64,000 nucleotides of DNA from Sphagnum compactum. Its lineage: Eukaryota > Bryophyta > Sphagnopsida > Sphagnales. The stretch lies in NCBI GenBank assembly GCA_965153455.1, contig OZ234496.1:1984001-2048000 (forward strand), written 5' to 3'. The notes under the pieces were generated by a model. The model ran no database searches, was not told where the DNA came from, and saw nothing but the letters and a program-made list of their open reading frames with translations. Both the position numbers and the translations under genes were made by a program. Shown piece by piece: positions 13,514 to 24,606 of the stretch. Within the stretch, counting starts at the first letter, position 1, and each line of letters starts with the position of its first letter.

Positions 13514-14059
13514 ATGGGAGAGAGTGAGTACAGATGCTTCGTTGGTGGCCTTGCATGGGCCACTACCGACAACAGTCTGGAGGAAGCCTTCCGGCCGTTC
13601 GGCGAGGTGACGCAATGTAAGGTGATTACGGACCGCGAGACCGGAAGGTCCAGGGGGTTCGGCTTCGTGACGTTCTCCGATGAGACGGCCATGTTGAAAG
13701 CCATCGACGAGATGAGTGGCAAGGAGCTGGACGGTAGGAATATCACGGTAAACCAAGCCCAGTCGAGGAGTGGCGGCGGCGGCGGTGGTGAGAGAAGTGG
13801 GGGTGGCGGGGGTTATCGTGGCGGAGGCGGCGGTGGCTATGGCGGTGGGGGTGGTGGAAGCCGTTATGGAGGTGGAGGTTATGGTGACAATGAACGTAGC
13901 GGTGGCGGCGGCGGTTATGGAGGTCGTGGAGGTGGCGGCTATGGCGGAGGAGGTGGCGGCTATGGAGGAGGTGGTGGTTATGGTGGAAGCGGTGGTGGTG
14001 GCGGCGGTCGTAGTTCTGGCAATGGGAACTGGAGAGACCGTAACGAGTCAAACTACTAA
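13514..14059 (+). CDS. Glycine-rich RNA-binding protein (GRP7/GRP8 class), single exon
   Basis: Encodes 181 residues. One RRM spans about residues 6-84: RNP2 is CFVGGL (8-13) and RNP1 is RGFGFVTF (about 48-55). A Gly-rich tail (about 88-170) has GGGGY, RYGGGG and GGRGG blocks, and the protein ends NWRDRNESNY. Proteins of this class bind RNA in nucleus and cytoplasm and act in splicing, RNA chaperoning, cold response and, in Arabidopsis, the clock. The start is the first ATG in frame with the RRM and is the family's usual start (MxxxEYRCFVGGL). The ORF is uninterrupted from start to stop, whereas Arabidopsis GRP7/GRP8 carry an intron inside the RRM. The high GC of the Gly tract makes shadow ORFs in other frames. 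Confidence 0.95.
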   Translation: MGESEYRCFVGGLAWATTDNSLEEAFRPFGEVTQCKVITDRETGRSRGFGFVTFSDETAMLKAIDEMSGKELDGRNITVNQAQSRSGGGGGGERSGGGGGYRGGGGGGYGGGGGGSRYGGGGYGDNERSGGGGGYGGRGGGGYGGGGGGYGGGGGYGGSGGGGGGRSSGNGNWRDRNESNY

Positions 14060-15419
14060 GCGTGTGCGAGGTGGTTGAGGTCTCTTGTGGCGGTATTAGT
14101 GATGGCGTTTCCGACCATCTGTTTCCAGGTTTCCGGAGAGAAGAATACCTCAGAGCTGCTGGTTTCTTCGGTTCACTGAAGGATGTGAAGGTTCGCGGGG
14201 TTTGGTGTTGTTGCAAACAAGTTCCCACTGGAGAAAGCCACTTGACATTTGACCACCTTTCAGTCTGAAGGTCGCCGTCGTCGTCTTCACCGGCTCTATA
14301 CTATACTAGTAACAGTGGAGAAGAAGACGAGGAGTTTGGCCGCCAACTCTATTGCGGTTCTGTGTTTACTGTCTTTAAAAAGTTCTGTTTCGTGTTCAAA
14401 TGTTTTGGGTTTGGCGTTCAGTGTGTTGAGCAGAGGTTCACATCCTTCCTCGTGTCCCTGAAGAAGTAGGAGATGGCACCTCCTGTGGTACTCTTGAAAA
14501 GGACTGTTTTTTTTTTTGGTTCGATATTTGTAATGACCTGTTCTCACTGTCCTGTACTATATTGGATTAGGAGTGCGGCTTGATTGTTGCACTTCTGTAT
14601 TGATATTTGACTGAAGCATTTTCCCCTTTGGATATTTCTGGAATGATCTACCCCCTATTGCGCACAGTAGTTTTTATTTGTAGCACACTGTCATCAGCTC
14701 AGCATGTTTATTCCTACAGGTTGCATCATGGTTTCTTCTTTTCTGAAGTAGGGTTAGAATAGATTAGTTTCTGAAACACTTCCCAATGAGTAGAAGATGG
14801 ACGTCATATTCCTTGCGTCATTTTCATAAGCTTCCTTGGCTTGCTTCTGAAAAAAATGCTAATCTCATGTGCTTGGATGTCAGGATGCAAAGCTGGAAGG
14901 TGATGAAGGTACTTTGGAGCTTCCTGTTGTTGAAGTGTTTTTGCTTTCAAGCATTCCAGCTAGAAATTTCTGCACACATGATTCTGGAAATGTAGATACT
15001 ATGTGAAATATTTTGTGTTATTGTTCTCTCCATCTTAGTTTTTTGGTTTATTGGGGTTGTGAACACCTGCAGGCCAAAAGGTAAACTGGAACAATCATTT
15101 GGACTGGGAGTTTCTTTGCAGCTGATATTATGCAATTTGGAACTAGAGAAAGCAGATAGCATGTTTGGCAGAATTCTATTTGCTTTCCTGTTGTGATAAT
15201 TTTTCTTTTGGAATATTTTGTTTTGGGTGAAAAATTCTCTCTGTTGTGAGTTAAATATTTTAAGAATGAAATCACTTTGTATTTGAGACATATTTGAGAC
15301 AGTTTGAAAAAAATCTGTGAGGATGGAATACTAGTGTTGTGTGACTGTTGAAGTGACCTACAAGGGAGAGCTTGTATGATGAGATATTGACTTATGAGTA
15401 CTTCAGGTGGAATTTGTTG

Positions 15420-15600
15420 TGAATGAATGACCCCATTTTGGTGGTGTTGCTGGTGGAATTGGATATCAATTCCAAATGAACCCATTCTAATTTGTTGTTG
15501 AATTAATCACCAGTGAATGATCCCGTTCCAAGGGTATTGCAGCTGGAACACAAGTGAATGATCCCAATACTGAGGGCATTGCAGGTGGAATCAAAAGCGA
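15420..15600. repeat. Degenerate ~42-bp tandem repeat
   Basis: Units read like gaatgatccc-n-ggcattgcaggtggaat. The two best copies start at 15512 and 15553, a more diverged one starts near 15420 and a partial one near 15595. They follow the RNA-binding protein gene and have no coding role that I can see. Confidence 0.65.
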
Positions 15601-16326
15601 ATGATTGCATTCTGCTTTGTGGAATACATTGGGAATAAATTTGCAATGATCCTTTTCTGATTGGTGCAGATTTTTATATGTGTTGAACTCATAGAACACT
15701 GGTCCATCCACCATCTTTACATGAGGTTTATCAGCTACTTTACCAGCTAAACCCTTTTTAAGAGAAACTCAGGTTCAAGGTCTGCCACTAACTTTTTTTG
15801 GCTAGGGTCTCTGGTTGTAGGTTTGAGCCTGGTTCTTTGATGATGTTTAAACCCTGTGGTTTCAGTTTTGGCACATTTTTCAGATTCAAGAACCACTGGT
15901 TCCAGTTCAAAGCCCTGGTTTGACTCCATCGGTTCCATGTACACACTCCCCAAGACAGCATATTGTACAGGTACAGAGATTTTACATCAAATTGAAGTTG
16001 AGGATGCACATATACAGAGCTCTACAACTAACAAAAATGAATAAATTACCAAAAAAATTAAACTTCTTGAGGATGCATAGGTACAGAACAGGGGTTTTTG
16101 TAAAAGAATTTTGTGATAATATAGCCAAAGTGATGATGACACAGAAATTAAGTTAGCCAAATTTGGTTACATATTCCATATGAAAGTAGAAGTAAAACAG
16201 AATCAATTTCTTTTTTTGTGGGCCTCCTACTCAAAACGTATCAAAAAAGTTTGGGGTACATTCTCCACAGGTAATAAAATTGTCTGGAAAGTCACCCTGT
16301 CTTTGGACCCTAGTTTGACCCTCTAA

Positions 16327-16505
16327 TCCTTGTTGTATCCTTACTTTGAGTGTAACTGCAAAGTGGGAGAAATTGGTACTGTTTCTACGAAAACTGGATA
16401 TTACTTCAGAAGGTTATCCTTGTTGTATCCTTATTTTGAGTGTAACTGCAAAGTGGGAGAAATTGGTACTGTTTTTGCGAAACTGGATATTACTTCAGAA
16501 GGTTT
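16327..16505. repeat. 90-bp tandem duplication
   Basis: A segment starting tccttgttgtatcctta is repeated 90 bp later (16417) with few differences. Because 90 is a multiple of three, the copies stay in frame in a short ORF, but that ORF resembles no known protein. Confidence 0.9.
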
Positions 16506-17530
16506 GCGGGGATTATTTTCTGGTAATGCCCCCCAAGAGTATGAGCAGCAATCTGCAAGGAAGTCAAGTCTAAAACTCGGGTGAAGCTCCCCCAAGGATC
16601 AACTTAGGTGAGACAACCAGATTGTTGCCCTATGTGCAACACCAGTAGGTGAGAAAAGCTGTGTACTGTTTTCATCCTGACTTTTAATCCCCAGTTTCCA
16701 GTAGGCCCAGTTTGTAGGTTACAATTTAGACACTGGAATAGAAATAATTGATTACAAGCTCCATGTTCTAGTTCCATGTATAAATGTAGGTAACAATACC
16801 AAGCACAGCAGCTATGTGCAGTTTCACAGATCCACATAACTGATTTACATATTTACTCCTCCCATTACATATGAGCAAAATGTACAAAATTTTAATGCAC
16901 AGGAAGTGCTGTCTCCAGCTTACAAGAAAGTGATACCCATTGTAATAAATATGAAGAAGAATGTGAACTTTAAAATTGGACCGTCCTGAACAGATGGGAC
17001 TCATGAAACTCCCACATTCCTTGTGAAGCTAATTGCAATTAGCTTTGAGCTTCACTATCAGTAAATGCAGAATTCAAGAAGACCTCTCCAGCAGGTTATA
17101 CAAAGATTCTCAAGAGCATTAAATTATACTTTACACTCCAAGGGCTACCTCTAAAGCCATGAACAGAACTACCAAATCAATACCCAAATTTCAGTGCTCC
17201 TTTTCACATGTCTGGGCTCAAGCACAGACACTGAGCACAAAGCATATCTAAGTTGTTTGTGTTGGAGAGGAGAGTGTTTAGCTAGCATCTCCAGGTATTT
17301 CCAATGTCTAGGAAGACCACTGACATAATGCTTTGGCAGTGGTCTTGGGGTGGACATTGGGGAAGAAGCACACACATGTATGGGAAGACATTACTGCAGG
17401 ATGACCAACTTTTTGGGGTATTTCCTTTGAATGAAACCGAGCTAAACCAAGCTGATCCTATGGTAGTGCAACTTTGTCAACACTGTCAGCACTAGAAATG
17501 TTGTTACAGAGCCATGTATGCATTCTGCTC

Positions 17531-20500
17531 TTACCGGCAAAAGAAAGATTTTGCAGCAGAAGCAGGGAGTCCCAAGTCCTTGCGGTGCTGTTCATCAATG
17601 TGCATGGTGCCAGGGAGGGCTCCTGCTGCCCACCGTGCAGCCTCAATTCCTGAAAGGAAGTAGTGCGTGAAAGCAAGACCCCTGTCGACAATGTTGCCAA
17701 TTTTTGGCAACGAGAGTGATAATGTCATCGTCTGTCTGTTTGTTGCCTCCCTGGAAAGCATTTTCTTCTGGCCACCTGTTCCTTTTGTGCCCCTGGGTGG
17801 TAGGCTATCCAGCTCAGCACAGTTGATGAATCGCTCAGTTGCAGCTTCCCAGGACAGAAGATGTTGGAGTTCTGGTGAAAGAGGTACTGGATCAGACGCC
17901 AAAGCGAGCTTCACCTTCTCAACAAACTCATCAGGGGTCTTGTACATGAGGCAGTTGGGAAATGGGCGGAAAAAATCATTTGAAGGGTGATCTGCACAGA
18001 CAACAATCTTGCCCATAGCTAATGCTTCTGCTGTTGTTGTGCATACCACATCACTTAGGCTTGGATTGATAAAAACTTTGTACCTGTAAAGCCACAGACA
18101 GATATGGGGCAATTGAGGTCTGCTGAAGCCAATGTACTAGAGTGTATTTTGTGATAGATAGTTCAGCCAGCATGAAAACAAATGCCAAGAAAATCAAATG
18201 GGGTTTCCTGTGAAGAGATTCATCAATTGTATGTTGTCTTCAATGCAAAATGTCTCAAAATGTCTTTTACTTCATCTGCATAAGGTGATAAAGACACTCC
18301 TCAATGGCAACGGACAAAAAGTTTACCCATGGAGAAGAATATCAGCATGGTCCCTTCCCTCATGAAAATTCATTCTCAGCCCATGTGCCTGTGCTTCAGC
18401 TTGAACTGCTTGTGAGTCTTCCCCAGTTCCAAAGACATCAAGCGGAGTGTTGTCAAGAACTTCTTTGTTCTGGGCTAGAAGGTCCACAAGTTCTCTATAT
18501 CCTTTTCCCCATATCATCTTGCCAAGATAATACGCCCCTTTTGAGAACCTTGACCTGCCTTCCTCACTTTCACTTGCAAGCTGCGTTCCAATGTCCAGAA
18601 ACTTAGGACTCACTCCATGGACATTGCACACCAAAGATTTTGGTAGCACCTGTGTGGCAGCTGATAGTCGCAACACCTAATTCATGAAAGAAAACTTCAG
18701 TATCAAGGAATTACTTGGCATTGGTCCTTTAAAGTAGCTTGTGAATGAGAAAAGAGGAGAAAGGAGCAGGACCAATGAAGTACCTTAGTGCAGTAAATGC
18801 GAACCACCCAGTTGTTGACATACTTTAGTAAGAAGGCCTGAAGCTTTCCATTCTTCTCTCGTTTAACGTACTCCAAATAATTTGTGTGAACCACACCAAC
18901 TACATGTTGGAATTTGTCTGTCCACCGCTTTCCATGGTAGTACCATGTCAAGTGCTCAGGTTCCTCCAATACTGCTACATCCGCCTCTTGGTCAGGAATA
19001 AACTCTGAAATGTCCCCAGCAGCCAGAATACTCCGCTTTTCTGTAGAAAACTGCACATCATGATGGAGATCAGTGATCCAAGGCATCAAACACAAACCTT
19101 CAAAAAAATCAACCTGAAGACCTCAACAATTCACATTGGAAATGATTGTCATCTTGGTTACAATAAGAACTAGAGTTCACTCTAATCTACCTTTCCAGGA
19201 TAGAATGCAATCTTGAAATCTGATTTGAACCCAACACGGTTCTCCAACCAGCCCCGCACAAAAGTTTCTTGTTCTGCGGGAGACTCAAATGTCATTCGGT
19301 TTGGGTAGACTTGTTCTTGGTCTTTTTTGCAAAGCCATGGCACTAACAGCGTAACATTTTTCTTGCCAGATTTGGCCAAATAGGCTGCCCGGAACAAAGG
19401 ATTCACTGCTGTCCCTGTCATCCACGGTAAGCTCGCTGTGGTGAATATGGCAATGTTCCGAGGAGTGTCCTCAGTGGCCTGTTTGGCAGGTGTGAGATCA
19501 CCACCCCAGACTCCACCCTTGTTGCAGTAGCGAGTGCTTTGTACGACATTAGCAATCCTGAGATCAAGGTTGATGAGGCCCTTGCTGAATAAATCCCCAG
19601 CTAAAGCTTTTCCAACAACCCCAAGCTCTTTCCCTTTCAAAGCTAGAGACGATGACAGTTGATCAACTTTGTGTTTACAGGAACTTAGATAATCACCCAT
19701 GTTTGTGTCATCTGCAGGGAAGGAAATGGAAAATTATCTCCTTGATCCAAATCTCGGCCGATCTTTGCAACTTGCAAACTATTGCACAACTCTAGTGTAC
19801 AAAATGGATGTGAAATATACCTTTCTTGCATCCAAGATGATCAAGAAATGGTTCTGCAGGCCAGGAAAACTTCTCAAAAAGCTGCGGTAGATTTGGTGGC
19901 ACCACATCATCCTGATCCATCATCACATCCCCCTTTCTTGATGAGAAGATCATCCCCTTAAAACAACAAACAAGGACTTCAACAAACAGGCTTTCACAGA
20001 AGATGGCAGGCATCAGTTGATGCTCTTCAAAAAAGGTCTAAATTGCTGAGCATCATGGATCAGGGTCAAAGAAAGTGGTGTGATAAACCACCCTAGGATT
20101 AGGAAGGTGCATCATCCACAATTTCAAGTTTTGGGTTTGATGAGAAAACATCATAACAATGGCCAAAACCCTATTCAGTGCCTTGCAGGTATTCAATGGG
20201 AACCAACCAGAAATGGGAGAAATCATGAAGACAACAATGACGATGATGATGGCAGGAATGACAAAAGTTCTGTACAAGATATTAATAAAAGGAAATGGGA
20301 AAACCAGGAAGATGATGATGATGATGATGATGATGATACCAGATTCTTCTTCACATTTTGCAAAAAATCCGCCGGAGTTTTGGAAGTGGTGGCAGCTGTT
20401 GTGGTCTCAATGTCTACCAAGCTTTTATGGACAGTTCTCTTCACCCGTCGGAGTGGTTCCCAATTGGACTCATTGACTCTTGTGCAGAGCTTTCTCCATC

Positions 20501-20891
20501 CTTGTTGTGATGAACTCCTCCTCCTCACCACCATGCTCTTTTCTCCACCGACCTCCACCTTCTTCATGGTGGTGGCGGTGGAAGGCTTAGATGGGTTTAC
20601 TGAGAAGATGGGTAGATGGGTGGAGCCCTTGGAGGAGACAAGAAAGGTTTGGAGAGCAGAATCTAACCCTTTGGTTGCCTCGTTGAAAGAAGGAGACTTC
20701 ATCATGCTTTCCCATTCCTTGTCTATTGTGGCACGTAGATGTATCAACGACTGTACCCTAGACTTCATGAGCTTCACATCCGACTCCGCAATCTTCTGAG
20801 CTTCACAAAAGCTCTTGGATATGAAAGAAAATGCTCGCTCTCCTGTAGCCACGCCGCCATCCTCTGTCGTCAACCCTTCCCACGGGGCCAT
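17531..20891 (-). CDS. DGD1: Digalactosyldiacylglycerol synthase DGD1, six exons, complete
   Basis: Transfers galactose from UDP-Gal to MGDG, making DGDG at the outer chloroplast envelope. Exons: 20340-20891, 19821-19956, 19191-19711, 18784-19050, 18327-18676, 17531-18083. Phases agree across all junctions and give 792 residues (Arabidopsis DGD1: 808). Residues 1-~230 are the DGD1-specific N-terminal extension (AFSFISK..., [19 protein letters not shown]). The GT4 domain follows: [82 protein letters not shown]. It ends ...SAAKSFFCR. The extension separates it from the shorter DGD2. The exon 2 acceptor could instead be at 19911, which is also in phase. Intron 1 begins with a (GAT)9 tract on the plus strand, directly at the donor. 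Confidence 0.95.
20311..20337. repeat. (GAT)9 microsatellite at the 5' end of DGD1 intron 1
   Basis: Nine perfect GAT triplets start two bases inside the intron on the coding strand (CTG|GTATCATC...). If the intron were retained, the tract would add a run of about ten Ser in frame. Length changes here sit next to the donor. Confidence 0.95.
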
Positions 20892-21339
20892 TAAGATTCC
20901 AGCTGCAGTTTAAACGCCAGAAATCACTCTCAAATCCTCACAATCCAGCTTCACACTCTACAGCTGCAAGTAAGCTGCATTCTCAGAGACGTAGGGAGAT
21001 GGAAAAACCACAGAGAACCGCCAAAAAAAACACGCACGAGAATGTAATCCGAGAGAGAGAAAAGCAGAGAAAGAGCCCCCGCAGAAAAAGAAAAAGAAAA
21101 AACCTCAACAAACAACCCAAATAAAATAAATTTTCACAAAAAGTCAGAGAACCATAGAAGAACACACAGTGATCCAATTCCTCCAAACCAGGAGGAGCTG
21201 TAGAAGAGTTGACAAGAACATTGAAACAGAAGCAAAAAGTCGCAGCCAGAAAAGCAAAAGCGAGAGAGGAGTAGTGTGTCTGTGACTTAGGAGAACGCTT
21301 CGCGCTTCCAGAAAGAACGTGGGAGACGACAACTGCCCG

Positions 21340-21450
21340 AGCCTTCTGGCTTCGGATATCCGAACCAATAGGTTCGTTAACCGAACATGTCTCGATACGA
21401 CGAGACCGTCCGAGCCTTCTCAACCGAACCTGGTTCCGAGCCTTGGGAGA
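21340..21450 (-). promoter_or_regulatory. DGD1 upstream region: P1BS-type site and CCGAAC cluster
   Basis: GGATATCC at 21354-21361 fits the P1BS consensus GNATATNC bound by PHR1-type phosphate-starvation factors. It lies ~460 bp upstream of the DGD1 ATG. Around it the phrases CCGAAC/GGTTCG and CGAGCCTT recur several times. In Arabidopsis, DGD genes respond to phosphate starvation (established). A role for this site is inference, as one P1BS match is expected every few kb by chance. Confidence 0.35.
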
Positions 21451-21748
21451 TCGAGATCCCCTACCCACATCCACATTACGCGAAAGAACCCAAACCCATA
21501 ACGACCCAGGTGCCGAAAATTCCGAACGGGACCTGAAGATGGATCATATGCTTGGATACTTGAAATTTTAGAAAATAAAAAATACGATTAATTTTTTCTA
21601 GGGTTTAGGGTTTAAACTTGAGCTAGGGAGGCAAAGTCTTTTTCTTTTCTAAAGTCACACTATAATTTATAGTCTTAATTACCTAATCTTTTTCCTTTTG
21701 GGAAAACTTAAGAGGTTTATTGGCTTTGCCTACCAAGGCCCTTAAGGA

Positions 21749-21910
21749 TATTGTGTTTAGGTTTTAGGGTTTTAGGGTTTAGTAGCTTAATGGATTTAAT
21801 GGCCCCTAGGTAATAATAGGTCTATTTTTATATGAGGATTTTTGAAAGACGATGTTTTGGCTTGTGTTGAAACTTGAGATTAGTTATGATATTTTGAAGG
21901 ATTTTGGTTT
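21749..21910. repeat. Dispersed repeat A, copy 1 (with telomere-like motifs)
   Basis: Matches 53443-53610: both share gatattgtgtttag, then tggcccc, tctatttttata, gaggatttttgaaa, and tgttttggcttgtgttgaaa. This copy carries gttttagggttttagggttt where the other has unrelated sequence. More TTTAGGG-like DNA lies just upstream (21599-21615). Confidence 0.8.
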
Positions 21911-22319
21911 CTTTTTATCTTTACTTTCCTCACTCCGTGATTGGGGTTTTTAATTTTGAAAATTTTTAATATCCTTCAAGACCACCGAAGAATGAACTTT
22001 TATATCTTTAACAATTTTTTCAAAATTTTGACAGATTAAAAAAATAAATTTATCAAAATTTCAATAGATTAGAAAACAATTTAATTTATGCCTAAGCCGC
22101 CAAGGTGCTATGATATATATATTTCTTTAACACCTTGCCTTCCCCCAATACGACACAAAAAATTGTGTCGATCGATATCATTATTTTTAAGAAGTACCAT
22201 ATTGCATCCCCAAAAAAAACCTTCCATCCCAAAGGCAGGTTTTTATTTAATTTTTAATTTTTAATAATTTAATTAATTTAATATCAATTTTTGTGATGTT
22301 GCTATTGCATCACATATTG

Positions 22320-22810
22320 CTGAAGGGGTCATCATCCATAAGACAATTTAGCCAGATTTAGCAATAAGAAAATATGAATGTGAAAAAAAAAAAAAAGTCT
22401 AGCATCCTTCTATATTTTTGGCTACCTGATGGAACATAGGATAGAATCTGACGATTTTTTAAATTATAAAATTAGGTTTTTTTGGAATTTGGCAACTAAA
22501 CAGCTCAAGAAACAAGAATGCATCACCACTTTGAAAAAAGTTTGTCATTTGGCAAAATTTCGCCCAAAAACAAAACGCTGGAAGTGAAAGGCAGTCAACC
22601 ACAGTTTTTTTTGGGTGATGTAGCCAAACTGGCGATTGTCCACAAGAGGATTTAATCAAATTTGGCTATAGATCAGATATGAAAGTTAAAAAAAAAAAAG
22701 TATCCTTTTACATTTTGACAACATGCTAGAACGTGTTGTAAAAATCTGGCAAATTTAAAATTTTCTCCAAAAAAAAAGCTGGCTACTAGTGCCATTTTTA
22801 CACAAAAATC
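22320..22810. repeat. Internally duplicated AT-rich element
   Basis: Two diverged direct copies (about 22320-22480 and 22610-22810) share a (g)tccaca/tccataagac start, a poly-A run, then caacatgctagaac/ctacctgatggaac and aaaatctggcaaattt-like sequence. The same words occur in the right arm of the 4165-4965 element, so they may be one MITE family. Confidence 0.5.
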
Positions 22811-23022
22811 CTGTTTAATAATGTGTGGAAATCCATTTTTTTCAGGTCCAAAAAATGTGAAAATTGGGCCCCAAAATATAAAACCCTAGCCTTTTATTAG
22901 CAAGGAAATTGACTTTTGAAGAACTAGATTTCCTTCCACTAGCCTATGCCTTGTCAGCATTGGCAGTAGTAACTTTTTAGTTCAGGGTCTTCTATTTATT
23001 TAATGTATTAGCCTTTTTATTA

Positions 23023-23270
23023 GGAAAATTTTAAATTCACACCTTTTTTGGTTAAATTCACACCCTTTCTTGTGACAAGTCTCACTTTGAATACGTGGAA
23101 GGACGCAAGTGTGGGGGTCTGTGGTCAATCAGGGCACAACTCGAGAACTTGCCCGCACAAGAAATTGAACTGATAAAGGAACATACTCTTAAAGTTTAAT
23201 CTGCATAAAATCGGACGCGCGAAGAAAGGGTGTGAATTTAACCAAAAAAGGTGTGAATTTAAAGTTTTCC
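23023..23270. mobile_element. MITE with ~48-bp terminal inverted repeats and 8-bp target duplication
   Basis: The left end, GGAAAATTTTAAATTCACAC, and the right end are near-perfect inverted repeats for about 48 bp. Each arm holds AAATTCACACC twice, separated by TTTTTTGGTT. The flanks are identical 8-mers, TTTTATTA (23015-23022 and 23271-23278). The total length is 248 bp with no ORF. An 8-bp duplication suits hAT; long TIRs beginning GGAAAA suit Mutator-like elements. Being an inserted DNA element is clear; the superfamily is not. Confidence 0.9.
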
Positions 23271-23569
23271 TTTTATTATATACAGATTTTTCTTCAACTT
23301 TTTCCTAAGCTAAAAAGAAGAGATCTCACTCAGCACTCTTAGCACTCTCAGCACTAGAGTTAATATTTTTTAAACTTGTGGGAACGCATATACGGTGTCC
23401 CCCCGTCCTGACTCAGGAGGAGGGGGGAAAGAGAAGGGAGTAGATAATGCAGTTACCCAAAGGATCGACCGACATCAATGGCCACAATGTCGGACTACCA
23501 GAGGCTCAGAATCGAATACACTCTCATACTCAAGGGCCCCATATTCCTCTTGAGTACAGGTGTGTCTAA

Positions 23570-24011
23570 GAGCATCTCCACCAACACACATTATATGAGT
23601 ATGCAAAAGATGTGCACATAGAACCTTCAAGCCTTGTTAGTTGTTGCAAGCCATAGTTTTGTGATTGTAACATTTGAAGCATACAACCTCCAAGTTTTAG
23701 TTACCAAAACTTTTTTTCAACCCCACCCATAAAAAGAGAAACTGGGACTGGAAGTAAGTAAGTGGGAGACTACTAATAGCAATCCACTTGGGACCAATCA
23801 AACTATTTACCCACTCAGAAACAGGGAGCAGTGAATCAATACAAATTTGACTTGACTGGGTTCATTACACTGTTCCAGGGCGCCCTCAAATGTGTGCCTG
23901 TTTTCAGGGTCCCATCTGTCTTCCAGTGAGATTACTGGATTTGACTACTGATGAACCTCATGGAAGATTTTCTAGTGGAGGGTCGCATACTGAGCGTTGG
24001 TGGAGATGCTC
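23570..24011. mobile_element. MITE-like element with perfect 16-bp terminal inverted repeats
   Basis: GAGCATCTCCACCAAC (23570-23585) is the exact reverse complement of GTTGGTGGAGATGCTC (23996-24011). The GAGCATCTCCA end is a familiar terminal sequence of plant non-autonomous DNA elements. The 442-bp interior has no ORF. The target duplication is not clean. A solitary related end, GGTGGAGATGCTC, occurs near 49727-49739. Confidence 0.75.
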
Positions 24012-24193
24012 GAATAATAATAACTTGTGAGACACCCCCATTTAATTAATTCAAAGATGAATTGTAGTGCATTTGGCAGCTTTGACAATTAATTATATTA
24101 TTCTCAGAAATGTTAAAATTTTCTTTAAAAATCCTTTTTCGAAAGAGCAAAATTGTGTGAAGGAAAGTTTAGAATATTTTAGAATATTCTGAA

Positions 24194-24199
<6 letters not shown>

Positions 24200-24224
<25 letters not shown>

Positions 24225-24225
24225 A
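24200..24225. repeat. (TA)n microsatellite
   Basis: About thirteen TA dinucleotides in a row, in non-coding DNA. Confidence 0.95.
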
Positions 24226-24606
24226 GGGTGGGGTGGCCATTAGGAATGTAGTTCTTACTTTTGGAACATGTTTCAAGAATGATTTTTTTTAAATTTTTAA
24301 ATTGTGAGTTTAGGCATTGTTTCACATTTTACTAGTGTGGCCTGTGCCATTGGCCCGGGTGTTGTCACGGCCTCAACTGATTTTTCCTTCAAAAACCTGG
24401 TTTTTTTTTTGGAAATTATTTGAATTTTCAGCAATAGAGAGATCACTTTGAAATCAATATCTCCCACATTCTGAGTTCAAATCTTACCAAATACATTCCA
24501 CTAAATCCTGCTCATCAAGATCTTTCCAACAACACCAAAGCCACACAGTCCAATTCCTCGGAAATTTTCAGCTATGATTTAGTTTAATTTTCAGTTAAGA
24601 AATCAT

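Larger units (their letters stand above)
14060..17530. other. Intergenic DNA between the RNA-binding gene and DGD1
   Basis: The first ~500 bp is probably the 3' UTR of the RNA-binding protein gene. The rest carries short tandem duplications (15420-15600 and 16327-16505) and, before 17530, the DGD1 3' flank. No further gene was recognised. Confidence 0.6.

Noticed and set aside
13207-14228. Long minus-strand and off-frame ORFs over the RNA-binding protein gene
   Set aside because: They are shadows of the GC-rich RRM and Gly-repeat coding sequence and of its leader; the His/Arg- and Val/Ala-rich translations are typical artefacts.
20080-20799. 239-codon plus-strand ORF antisense to DGD1 exon 1
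   Set aside because: The minus strand carries the conserved DGD1 N-terminus with matching splice phases, so this is a shadow.
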